A DNA stretch of 64,000 nt from Symbiodinium natans (Eukaryota; Sar; Dinophyceae; Suessiales; Symbiodiniaceae): positions 503,988 through 567,987 of the forward strand of contig CAJNDS010002154.1 in NCBI GenBank assembly GCA_905221605.1, in the 5' to 3' direction. Under the pieces are notes generated by a model, which had not been told where the DNA came from, made no database searches, and was given only the letters and a program-made list of their open reading frames with translations. The position numbers and the translations under genes were made by a program. The stretch's first letter is position 1; every line of letters begins with the position of its first letter. Positions 32,360 through 42,300 of the stretch are shown here, piece by piece.

Positions 32360-33005
32360 CTGATGACCAAATAGCTCGCGCCATGGCGCAAGCTATTACA
32401 TCCATGGTGCTTCAACAGGTTAAAACACAAGTTTTCAGGGCTGGTCGCAGGGGGCATATTTACAACCCTTATGGAGCCACGATTACGCTACCAGCACAGG
32501 GACAAACATCTCACTGTACTTGAAACACCTCTGTTTCAGGAAACGTATTTTAATGGTCGCAGGGGCATATTCACAACTCGTATAGAGAGCCACGATTGCG
32601 TTGCCAGCACAGGGTTTTGGGTTTCATCGTAAACAATTAGCGCCCCATCTGCGCCCTGATGACCAAATAGCTCGCGCCAGAGCTCCCCCCTCCCCCAGAC
32701 GGTTTTTGCCTTTGTAAACCTTTGTATTTCCCAAATGCCCGGAATCTGCGCCGCTTTCTCGATGTTTCCATGGTCGGCGCTTGTCTCTTGATTGCCAAAA
32801 GAAAAATCCCGGGGTCCGCGCAAAATTATTTACCCAACTCTGCTTGCTCTGCGAAAAGTTCTAGAACGCGTTTAAACCCCCCAGGCGAGGGCTATTTGGT
32901 CGCTGGCCCTAGCTATTTGAGCGTACTCAAATAGCACCCAAGTCTTGGGGACCGAGCGTGTTCAACTAGCATCCTGCTTTTTGGGAACCGAGCGTCCCCC
33001 AAACA
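32360..33005. repeat. terminal piece of the satellite mosaic
   Basis: It contains a truncated palindrome (32,365 on), a third copy of the segment found at 20,990-21,500 and 23,035-23,545, a half-palindrome (32,661 on), the hairpin GCTATTTGAG-CGTA-CTCAAATAGC (32,912-32,935) and two A/B monomers, after which the mosaic stops. Confidence 0.75.
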
Positions 33006-33540
33006 ACAGCCCGAAATGTTCCATGCAGACCCTGAAGAGCCAGAAAAAAGTTGACTTTAAAGAGCAGGCCCTGCAGGGGGTCGAGCATTGCCGGGGCTTA
33101 GGGGCCGCTCGATTACACCCGAGTGTGGTTCTCAGGATCGCCTACTTGCTCTTCAAGAAAAATTCTTGAAACCGAATCTCTGACCCTAAACCCCTAAAGC
33201 CTAGCTATCGTCCTACCCGGAGCTAGGAACCCTGAGCCCCTTGAGGGAACAGGCTATAGAAGGCTATAGAAGGGCTACCCTCCGCGACACCCGCTCCTCA
33301 CTCATGATGGTGATCGCATCCCTTCTCTGACTGCTCAAGATTGGCTTTTGCCACAGACCCTCATGCCTCGGACGGTAACACTTTGCCAAGTCGGAAAAAG
33401 CCCTGAGTCGACCAGACGGACCTCAGTCGAGAACAGGGCAGACCCCTCAATCAAGAACGTGACGGACCCCCCCGACAGAAAACACACCCCAGAAACGCGA
33501 GTCGAAAAAAAAAAAACTCTCCCATGCGAAAAGGTGTTGG
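33006..33540. other. no supported gene
   Basis: Unique-looking DNA between the satellite mosaic and the TTTAGGG block. A short direct repeat GGCTATAGAA lies at about 33,250-33,270. No protein recognised. Confidence 0.5.
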
Positions 33541-33544
33541 GGGA

Positions 33545-33995
33545 TTTTCTAGGTTTTTGGGGGATATTGGGCTCCCATGCGGTTCGAGGGGTTAGGGCTT
33601 TTTGGGGTTTTAGGGGATTTTAGGGTTTGGGGTGGAGGGTTTTTTTGGGTGCAGGGCTTAGGGCTCGGGGGTTTTTTGGGGTTAGGGTTTGGGTTGTTCT
33701 TTTTAGGGTTTGTTTAGATTTTAAGGGTTGTTAGGGTTTAGGGTTTTGCGGTTTAGGGCTGAGAGGGTTTGGGCTTTAGGTGTTTTTAGGGTTTTGGGTT
33801 TAGGGGCTTTTGGGGATTTAGGGTTTTGGGTTTTGAGGGTTTTGGGGTTTCGGGTATTTTGGGGTTTAGGGGTTGCAGGGTGTAGGGTTTCGGGCTTTTT
33901 TAGGGTTTAGGATTTCGGTTTTTTTCGGGGTAAGGTTTAGGGTTTGTTTAGAGTTTATGGGTTTTAGGGTTTAGGTTTTTCGGTTTAGGGCTCTC
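33545..33995. repeat. telomere-type (TTTAGGG)n block in opposite orientation
   Basis: A degenerate TTTAGGG/TTTTGGGG array, G-strand on plus, more diverged than the three CCCTAAA blocks. Together they face outward from the 24.2-34.0 kb interval. Confidence 0.85.
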
Positions 33996-33999
33996 CTGT

Positions 34000-35190
34000 T
34001 TAAAGTCGAGTTTTTCGGCCGATTCGGATTGCGCAGAGCTGCGTGCCTTTCAAAACACCATTTAAAGAGGGTGGTTTCCGAAAAATACGGTTTGTTTTGG
34101 GGAGGGGTCTACACGTCAAAAAGAGTCGCAAATTAACATCCTCGCCCGACGTGACGCCCGATGAGGACTTAGGGGCTTTTTCAAAACCTTTCCCAGAAGG
34201 TTAAGTTGTGCCAGACCGTCGGACTCTACAGCAAATAAACTAGGTCTAGGCATGCACAAGAAGGACCAAACAAATAGAAAGACGCTAGGGGGGCAAAGAG
34301 GTCCCGAAACTTCCTCATGTAAGAACTGCCTGCGCGGGCATTTTTCGCATGAGCTGTCAACTGTTGAACTTTGAAGCTTGAACCGCAAACATCCAGTCCC
34401 TTAACTAATAGATGCCACTAGACTTCTAAAGCAAACCAGTCGAGTACTGCAAGCGCAGTACGCGGGCCCGCGCTGAACCCACTACGCTGGAGGACAAAAG
34501 CCATGTCAATGGCTCAGACTGTAGTTGCCAGAACATCTTCTAGCCTGGCAAATCGTACCCGCGTCAAAGAGGTCATCGGTTGCACGGATTGATTTCTAGC
34601 CTTAAACCGTCTAGCTGTGCACTCCGCCAACCTTCATCAGCTTCTTCCACAACTTTTTGTGGTTGCGGACTCGCCTTAGTTAAAAGTAGGGCCAAGAAGG
34701 GAAGCCACTACTTTTGAACTTTTCGACTTTTCGTTTTTCTCTTTTTATTATCCAGTTAATACAGCCCAACAGCCAATCCACAGGCAGGATGGATTGGCAC
34801 ACATTTGGCCTTGGCACATCTTTCTTAAGTTGTTTCGTTGCGGGAGTGTCCGATCCATGTGTGGCCAGCGTAAGGTGGACCATGATGGTGCAAGTCACCA
34901 GCACTGGAAATCAGATGTGTAGGGCACAAAAACAGCACTCACCAACAGTTGCAAGGACTGTCCAAGCCAAGGCGGGCGCTGCTTCTTGTTGAGAAGACGA
35001 CGGCCATCATTGGAACCTCAGCCCACCAAAACTTCGCTTGAACCGCAAGGGGGATGCTTTTGATTGACGGTTGGCACAAGTACTGGGCTACACACCGTCA
35101 CGCCCGGTGAAGTTGCAAAAAAAAAGTTGAGCGCTGAGCCACTCATTTATCAGAGATCTAGTCCACGCAGCTAGGATGACTCTGGATTTC
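34000..35190. other. no supported gene
   Basis: Mixed-composition DNA. The longest frames (34,116-34,388 minus and 34,714-34,992 plus) have no recognisable domain. Nothing else seen. Confidence 0.5.
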
Positions 35191-35194
35191 GATT

Positions 35195-35340
35195 CCAATA
35201 TTCAATTAACATCGATTTTCCTACCCCATCTTGCCCGGGGCCATGTCGGCCAGGGAAAAGTATTGATGTCGATTTTAATCCCCTTCGGGGACGTCCTACT
35301 CAGGCCCAACGGGGTATCAAACTCGATTTAACTGATTTTG
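35195..35340. repeat. TCGATTTTAA-type repeats, left flank
   Basis: Three copies of ATCGATTTT / GTCGATTTTAAT / CTCGATTTAACTGATTTT lie directly left of the 69-bp array. The same motif recurs on its right side (37.8-38.2 kb). Confidence 0.6.
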
Positions 35341-35399
35341 ACCGCATCTCCAACCGGGTGGTACTGAATGCGGGGCCGGTTCCAGAGCGCGTAAGGGTT

Positions 35400-37266
35400 T
35401 CGGGTTTGAAAACGCATGATTCCAGGTTTGCTTATCGGGGGGTGATGTGCTTGGAAGGGGTGAGGCGTTTCGACTGAGAATGCATGATTCCAGGTTCCGC
35501 TTATCGGGGGGTGATGTGCTTGGCAGGGGTGAGGCGTTTCGACTGAACATGCATGATTCCAGGTTCTGCTTATCGGCAGGGGTGAGGCGTTTCGACTGAA
35601 CATGCATGATTCCAGGTCTTGCTTATCGGGCTGCGTGATGTGCTTGGAAGGGGTGAAGCGTTTCGACTGAAAATGCATGATTCCAGGTTTTGCTTCTCGG
35701 GGGGTGATGTGCCTGGAAGGGGTGAGGCGTTTCGACTGAAAACGCATGATTCCAGGGTTTGCTTATCGGGGGGTGATGTGCTTGGAAGGGGTGAGGCGTT
35801 TCGACTGAGAATGCATGATTCCAGGTTCTGCTTATCGGGGGGTGATGTGCTTGGCAGGGGTGAGGCGTTTCGACTGAACATGCATGATTCCAGGTTCTGC
35901 TTATCGGCAGGGGTGAGGCGTTTCGACTGAACATGCATGATTCCAGGTCTTGCTTATCGGGCTGCGTGATGTGCTTGGAAGGGGTGAAGCGTTTCGACTG
36001 AAAATGCATGATTCCAGGTTTTGCTTCTCGGGGGGTGATGTGCCTGGAAGGGGTGAGGCGTTTCGACTGAAAACGCATGATTCCAGGTTTTGCTTATCGG
36101 GGGGTGATGTGCTTGGAAGGGGTGAGGCGTTTCGACTGAGAATGCATGATTCCAGGTTCTGCTTATCGGGGGGTGATGTGCTTGGCAGGGGTGAGGCGTT
36201 TCGACTGAACATGCATGATTCCAGGTTCTGCTTATCGGCAGGGGTGAGGCGTTTCGACTGAACATGCATGATTCCAGGTTTTGCTTATCGGGGGGTGATG
36301 TGCTTGGAAGGGGTGAGGCGTTTCGACAGAGAATGCATGATTCCAGGTTCTGCTTATCGGGGGGTGATGTGCTTGGCAGGGGTGAGGCGTTTCGACTGAA
36401 AATGCATGATTCCAGGTTTTGCTTATCGGGGGGTGATGTGCTTGGAAGGGGTGAGGCGTTTCGACTGAGAATGCATGATTCCAGGTTCTGCTTATCGGGG
36501 GGTGATGTGCTTGGCAGGGGTGAGGCGTTTCGACTGAACATGCATGATTCCAGGTTCTGCTTATCGGCAGGGGTGAGGCGTTTCGACTGAACATGCATGA
36601 TTCCAGGTCTTGCTTATCGGGCTGCGTGATGTGCTTGGAAGGGGTGAAGCGTTTCGACTGAAAATGCATGATTCCAGGTTTTGCTTCTCGGGGGGTGATG
36701 TGCCTGGAAGGGGTGAGGCGTTTCGACTGAAAACGCATGATTCCAGGTCTTGCTTGTCGGGCGGGGTGATGTGCTTGGAATGGGTGAAGCGTTTCGACTG
36801 AAAATGCATGATTCCAGGGTTTGCTTGCGCTGGGGTGAAGCGTTTCGACTGAAAATGAAAGATTCCAAGTTTTGCTTATCGGGGGGTGATGTGCTTGGAA
36901 GGGGTGAGGCGTTTCGACAGAGAATGCATGATTCCAGGTTTTGCTTATCGGGGGGTGATGTGCTTGGAAGGGGTGAGGCGTTTCGACTGAACATGCATGA
37001 TTCCAGGTTCTGCTTATCGGGGGGTGGTGTGCTTGGCAGGGGTGAGGCGTTTCGACTGAACATGCATGATTCCAGGTCTTGCTTATCGAGGGGATGTGCT
37101 TGGAAGGGGTGAAGCGTTTCGACTGAAAATGCATGATTCCAGGTTTTGCTTATCGGGGGGTGGGCGAGGCGTTTCGACTGAGACTGCATGATTCCAGGTT
37201 CTGCTTATCGGGGGGTGATGTGCTTGGAAGGGGTGGGGCGTTTCGACTGACAATGCATGATTCCAT
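35400..37266. repeat. 69-bp tandem array with 331-bp higher-order unit
   Basis: About 28 copies of a 50-71-bp monomer containing GTTTCGACTGAAAATGCATG, ATTCCAGGTTTTGCTTATCG and GGGGTGATGTGCTTGGAAGG. Five successive monomers (lengths about 71, 69, 69, 69 and a short 53) recur as a 331-bp unit, clearest at 35,570-36,270, with further copies up to about 36,720. Because 69 is divisible by three, several frames stay open through the array and give repeating peptides; this is not evidence of coding. Confidence 0.95.
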
Positions 37267-37510
37267 CTCCATCATGGGGGGGGGGGGGAATGTGGACATT
37301 CATCGAACTCCATTCTTGCACGGTCTTTCGGACTTTGAAGAAACCGCCTTTACAAACCCTGAACCTACTCGGGAACACAGGGTACCCATCACTCCAACAC
37401 ATGGGAGAAACAGGTGTGAGGTGCCCTGTTACATTGCGAGGACGAAAACGCGCGAACGAAACGGCAGTGGGGACTAACAGTCCTACGAGGCTAGGGACGA
37501 GGCCCGACAG
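37267..37510. other. unassigned spacer with poly-G
   Basis: A poly-G stretch at 37,277-37,288 immediately follows the last monomer. The rest is unremarkable. Confidence 0.5.
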
Positions 37511-37514
37511 TCCT

Positions 37515-37800
37515 AAACCTTCTACCCCACCCCGCACCCCACCACCCACAACCCACCACCCACAACCCACCACCCACACCCCACCCCACACTCACCACCC
37601 ACAACCAACCCACCACGCACACCCCACCCAGCCCCCACACTGCCCCACACTCCCACCTACCCCATACTCCCAGCCCCCACACTCACACCCACCTCCCATC
37701 CCCACACTCACACTCCACCCAGCCTCTCCCAGCCCCACACTCACACTACACTCTCCCATCCTGCCCCCGCCCCCCCTCCTGCCCCCCCCCTACGAGGCCC
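37515..37800. repeat. CCCAC-rich low-complexity DNA
   Basis: Degenerate CCACCCACAACCCA and CCCACACTCA repeats. Open frames through it encode only Pro/His/Thr-rich sequence. Confidence 0.9.
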
Positions 37801-37804
37801 CAAA

Positions 37805-38180
37805 TGAGTTAAAATCGACTTTAATGCTTTCTGGAGGGGTCCACAGAGCAAAATCAATCAAAATCGATTTTAAGTGTTTGCATGATGGGAAGAAAATAAA
37901 ATCGATGTTAATCCTTTCTGGAGGGGTCCAGAAACCAAAATCAACTAACATCGATTTTAAGTGTTTTCATGATACTCTCCGGAGGGGTCACCTGGGTCCA
38001 GAGAGCAAAATTCAAATCGATTTTATTCCTTCCTGAACCGATAAACCCTGGACTAGGGTTTTAAAACCGATTTTAAGTCATTCTGGATTTTGATTCCAAG
38101 AAAGCATGTAGATCGATTTTAACTGATTTTAATTCCAAATCAGGAAGGCTTGGAACGGTGTATTAAATCGATGTTAATAC
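37805..38180. repeat. AAATCGATTTTAA-type repeats, right flank
   Basis: Eight copies of a TCGATTTTAA/TCGATGTTAA motif spaced about 40-60 bp, with TTCTGGAGGGGTCCA between several of them. The core AAAATCGATTTT is itself palindromic. Confidence 0.75.
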
Positions 38181-38466
38181 CTATTTGGAATCGAAATCCA
38201 GACTTATTCCAAGCAGCTAGTCCAAAACCTCAAGAACATGCGGAAACTGCACAGGGGAGGGCCCACCGGAGCAACCCTGCATTCAGGATCAGGGCAAACC
38301 GTGCTCTTTCACACACCTCCATCAAGGCCAAAAAAAGGTGCTGACAAGCAATGCAAAGATGTCGACATACACAACTTAAGTTTTGCAGGGCCGTTTCCTT
38401 TGGAAGCATCCGGAAAACACAACCAAGCATCCGCAAGAGCCGTCGTTTCAAGAGCATCTTTGCGAG

Positions 38467-38844
38467 TCAGAGGAGGCGGGATTCGACGCGGAATGGCCAC
38501 AAGTGAGTCCGGCATGTCTCTGCGAGCTGCATCTCAAGCAACAACATTTGCGTTGTCGCTTGTTCCTCGTGCCAAACGAGGTTTACAACAACTGTTGCAC
38601 CGCTGCCCGAACACCTATCCGAGACCCTAGGGTCTTGAGGTGGAAGGTACGCCGTCCACAAGCTGAGAGAGGCGGGTGGGACGCCAGCGGGAGCTTTGAG
38701 TTGCAAGTCGATGTGTGTGGTTACCGATGCGGTCAAGAAGCCCTGCTCTGCATGCACTTTCTCACCATCCGGAGCAATCATCGGCGCCGTTGATTCAGGC
38801 CTCGGTGCTGCGCAGTCACGCAATGGACATCGGTCTTGCTTCAT
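38467..38844 (-). CDS. candidate exon, function unknown
   Basis: This minus-strand frame has a mixed composition more like protein than its neighbours (for example FLTASVTTHIDLQLKAPAGV). No family is recognised. The plus strand is also open here, so strand choice is uncertain. Confidence 0.2.
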   Translation of the reverse strand: MKQDRCPLRDCAAPRPESTAPMIAPDGEKVHAEQGFLTASVTTHIDLQLKAPAGVPPASLSLWTAYLPPQDPRVSDRCSGSGATVVVNLVWHEEQATTQMLLLEMQLAETCRTHLWPFRVESRLL

Positions 38845-39130
38845 TTGGGAGCCAGCATTTGGCAGGTCGGCGAGAGGAACAAGTGCACGTGGCTCGATTT
38901 GGAAGCTTGCCTCATGTATTTCCCCAGTCTATGCCCATGTTGTCACAAAGAGACAGGAATGAAATGGCATTTCTATATGACGCTGCGATGCTGAGATCCT
39001 CACTCCTGGAGCACTTGGCAAAGGAACCTCATGCACGGCAATCACTGAGCGATTTGTCGCAGTTGTTGGCCCGGGCGGACTATGGCCCAAACCCCAAGAA
39101 AAAACACGCTGGGACTACGCTGAATACACC
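38820..39130 (+). CDS. candidate exon, function unknown
   Basis: The plus strand reads RNEMAFLYDAAMLRSSLLEH then SLSDLSQLLARADYG, an amphipathic helical sequence before a Pro/Ser minisatellite region begins. No family is recognised and no splice sites were fixed. Confidence 0.25.
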
Positions 39131-39240
39131 CCGACAACCCCAGCTTGTTCTATATAGATTCCACAGCCATCCTCAACAGTTCCCTAACCCTTCCTCGGCA
39201 AGCATGTTTCCCGACCCCGACCGCCGAACCCCGTGTCCCC

Positions 39241-39345
39241 TTTTCCCCACTTCTCCCCACTTCTCCCCACTTCTCCCCACTTCTCCCCACTTCTCCACAC
39301 TTCTCCACACTTCTCCCCACTTGTCCCCACTTGTCGCCCTACTTC
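39241..39345. repeat. CTTCTCCCCAC minisatellite
   Basis: About nine copies of an 11-bp unit (CTTCTCCCCAC, with CTTCTCCACAC and CTTGTCCCCAC variants). Confidence 0.95.
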
Positions 39346-40580
39346 ACCCAGAACAAGATCGCAGTCACTTTTCCGCACTGAACCCCTTTGTGCTTTGCAC
39401 CTCACTCCAACCTCCCAAGATCCAGGCTGGCGCGCGGCACGTTGGACCGCGAACCGGAGCACCTTCGGTGCAGGAGGCTCACAGAGAGGCCTGAACTAAT
39501 GCGCAGCTTGTGCCTGTTCGGTAATATCGTCCGGCCAAGATCGAGCAGCCATCACGAAGGCGAGACCATCGCGGATCGTCTCCAATATGATCGGAAACCG
39601 CATGTAGACGGCAAGCAAGATCTGCGCCACCATGATCCGTGTTTACGCATCCCATATCTAATCTAGCCTTGGTTGCTAATCTGCAGAAGGACCAGTCGAG
39701 CGATCTCAAAAAAAAACACGCTGTTCTTCCAGCCAACATAACATAACCCTTGCCCAAACAAAGTTCTAAACGTCTAGAAAGACTGCACGCACGTAGCGGT
39801 GAGCTTGCCTCCGCTGGGTGAACAGCTGCACGTACTATGGCATCTTCTTGCACACAGTCGAACACCTGCCAAACTGTCGGTAACTGCCGTCGGATGTTGG
39901 TTCACCAAGTCTTACCTGGCCTTGCAACGTTGAAAAACTGAAAGGTATCCAGGGTATCTTGTCGAGACCTGTGCCTGCAAGGCGTGCATGGCATATCCAT
40001 GTCACATGAATGTCACTCCACATTATCAGGAAGCACACTGGGCCTCAATCTTGCTCTTTGCTTGCTCCCAGGCGTACCACGCAATCATGTGGGCGTTTGG
40101 GGGCTCTGCACGGACAACTTTCGTGATTCCGTATGACACAGTATGAAGATATGTGGAGTGCTCCACACCTGGGCATTCAGATTGATTTGCTGCAACTGCG
40201 AGGTTGAAATGCTTCCAAGCACAAAAACAGGAGTGCCAATACAAGTTAGGGTGCAGACGTTCTCAATACATCAGCCCTTTAAACCCTGAACTCTGCACAA
40301 TCTTATCAATGGACTGGCGTAGATTGCAGACCCCGCAAGTCGACGAGCAACTATGCATAAAATAGGCCATCATCGAAACCATGCTGCCAGTTCTGCAATA
40401 AAAGTTGAGCAGCTACGCAACATCAACAAGCAAATATGACCCCATTTGACTGAAGATTGGCATAGATGGGTTTTTTCCAACTGCCATTGCCTCCGACACG
40501 GCTTTCAACACGCAGACCCGATCACGGGATGGCCCTTTGAGGCCGCACGTTAAGCTCTTGGCCCTTGGCCCTCACTTATG
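39346..40580. other. no supported gene
   Basis: A minus-strand frame at 40,026-40,244 (HFNLAVAANQSECPG...) has ordinary composition but no recognised motif. The rest is unassigned. Confidence 0.4.
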
Positions 40581-40589
40581 GGACTTATG

Positions 40590-40690
40590 GTCGTTTAAGG
40601 CCATCTCGGATCGTTCTGCACGTTGGCGAGACGACTCTGCCTCTGCCAGCGCATTCTGAAGCCCACTCATGAAGCCCATCACTGACGGAG
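40590..40690 (-). CDS. candidate coiled-coil exon
   Basis: The minus strand reads GFMSGLQNALAEAESSRQRA followed by ERSEMALNDHKS. The Ala/Glu/Leu/Arg-rich heptad-like pattern suggests a coiled coil. Partner exons were not found. Confidence 0.25.
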
Positions 40691-40694
40691 CTGA

Positions 40695-41285
40695 TGACAA
40701 CGAACTCGCCACTGCCTAAAAACTTGCGCGTCGCAAACATAGCTTCATTGCAGGCGGTTTCTGTGGTCCAGGCGCTGGTGCTTGAGCATGCGCTGGTAAA
40801 CGTCCCAACCTTGCGGAGTAAGGCCGCAACGCCACCCCAGGCCCACACGCAGCAGCTTTTGCACGGCCTCCGTGCTGCTGCAAGCGACCTCCGACCCAAA
40901 TGCAAGCCGCCAATGCCATCCATGCCACACTGATGCCAAACGACGCTACCAAAACGCCACACAGATCACTTCCTGACTTAACCCAAACGCCAGAAATTGG
41001 ACAAAGGGCTAATGAAATCCGACACGGTAGCCCACGCGTCAAACAAAAAAGCCATCCAGCTACGAGACTTGAAAGTTCTCAGCATGTCTTTGGCCCAAGT
41101 CGCATAACCCCAAACCCAGCCCTAACCAAATCTCATTCTTGTCAACATGCGCAGCTCATGTCAACTCAACCCGTAATGTTGAAGCAACGTTCCTCTCAAG
41201 GCCCTCACTGCAGCTGACAAAACAATGCAGGACTGCATGACCTCAGTGTCGGCGCCGACGTCGCAAGTCTGGTTCGAAGCAGCCT
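40695..41285. other. no supported gene
   Basis: Open on the minus strand in two frames (40,730-40,960), without a recognised motif. Confidence 0.4.
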
Positions 41286-41289
41286 CGTA

Positions 41290-42300
41290 GACGATCAGGC
41301 ACACACAATGTCACACCAATCCTTGAGACGTCAACGCAATGAAACTCGGGGCCACGCAGAGAGCCCACAAGCAGCGAGGAGCTCGCAATCACCCATGGAT
41401 TGCAACCGATCCGATGCCTCACCGTCACGAGTTTGCAAACTTGGTTTTCTTATGTTTCTTACCATGACAGGTAATACAAGGCGGCCACAGAGAATGGCGT
41501 CTGAGTCTCCTGGGCACAAACATCCAACGCTGAGGGCAGCAGACAGCCGCGCCAACACAGCAGTTTGGGGCACATGCCGCCACTTGGACATCGGGACCCT
41601 GTGCGGATTGATCCTGCCCAGAATTTGTGCGCAGGTTGGATTGTTTGCTAGGATTTTGTACTTCAGACTGGTAGCGCAGTCGTCGTGCGTCGTTTTGGTG
41701 TTGAGTTTCTTGCGGTTGTGGTAGTGATGTATGTAAGGCACACCGTGGGAAAGAATGCATTGACAGGAAACGGGTTGGACATCAAAGTTAGAATCAAGCA
41801 GCAGCTGACGCACGCAGGCACACACACACACACACACATACACACACGCACACACACACACACACACACACAATGTCCAATCCTTGAGACGCCTACGCAA
41901 TGAAGCTCGGGGCCAGGCAAAGAGAGCGCAAGCAGCGAGGACCTCGCAACCACCCATGGACTGGAGCCGATCCGATACCTCACCGTCACGAGTTTGCAAA
42001 CTTGGTTTTCCTATGTTTTCTTACCACGATGGAAATTGCAAGGCGGCCACGAAGGTTTGCGTTTGAGCCTCCTGGGCACAAACATCCCGCGCTGAGGTCA
42101 GCAGACAGCTGCGCCAACACACCCGTTTGAGGCACAAGCCCCCACTTGGACATCAGGAGTTTGGACAGATTGATCCTGCCAGGATTTGCAGGCGGGTTGG
42201 ATCGTCTGCTAGGATTTTGTACTTTTCAGACTGGTAGCACAAACTGTGATAGCGACATATACAAGGCACACTGTGGAAAAGAACGTTGGAAGGAGATGGA
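41290..42300. repeat. ~0.57-kb tandem duplication around a CA tract
   Basis: Copy 1 (about 41,300-41,770) and copy 2 (about 41,868-42,290) share blocks such as CAATCCTTGAGACG, CTCACCGTCACGAGTTTGCA, AACTTGGTTTTC, CTCCTGGGCACAAACATCC and GCTAGGATTTTGTACTT in the same order. A CA microsatellite begins each copy: long before copy 2, very short before copy 1. No coding function is evident. Confidence 0.85.
41818..41872. repeat. (CA)n microsatellite
   Basis: About 55 bp of CA with a few TA/CG interruptions, at the junction of the two copies of the 41.3-42.3 kb duplication. Confidence 0.97.

Noticed and set aside
31337-32405. Several 130-220-codon Pro/Gly-rich frames on both strands
   Set aside because: They are translations of the CCCTGTTGCAGGGTC minisatellite and the G-rich minisatellite beside it.
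24166-33995. Head-to-head telomere fusion
   Set aside because: A fusion would read TTTAGGG then CCCTAAA on one strand. Here the order is CCCTAAA then TTTAGGG, the opposite arrangement.
36232-37134. 300-codon minus-strand frame with a repeating 23-residue peptide
   Set aside because: A translation of the 69-bp tandem array. Opposite-strand frames repeat equally well, and 69 being a multiple of three explains the openness.
35400-37266. CRISPR-like array of direct repeats
   Set aside because: The repeated part fills almost the whole 69-bp unit, with no unique spacers, and the context is eukaryotic. It is a tandem satellite.
37257-38036. 259-codon plus-strand Pro/Thr/His-rich frame
   Set aside because: It crosses the CCCAC low-complexity tract and the TCGATTTTAA repeats and contains no non-repetitive core.
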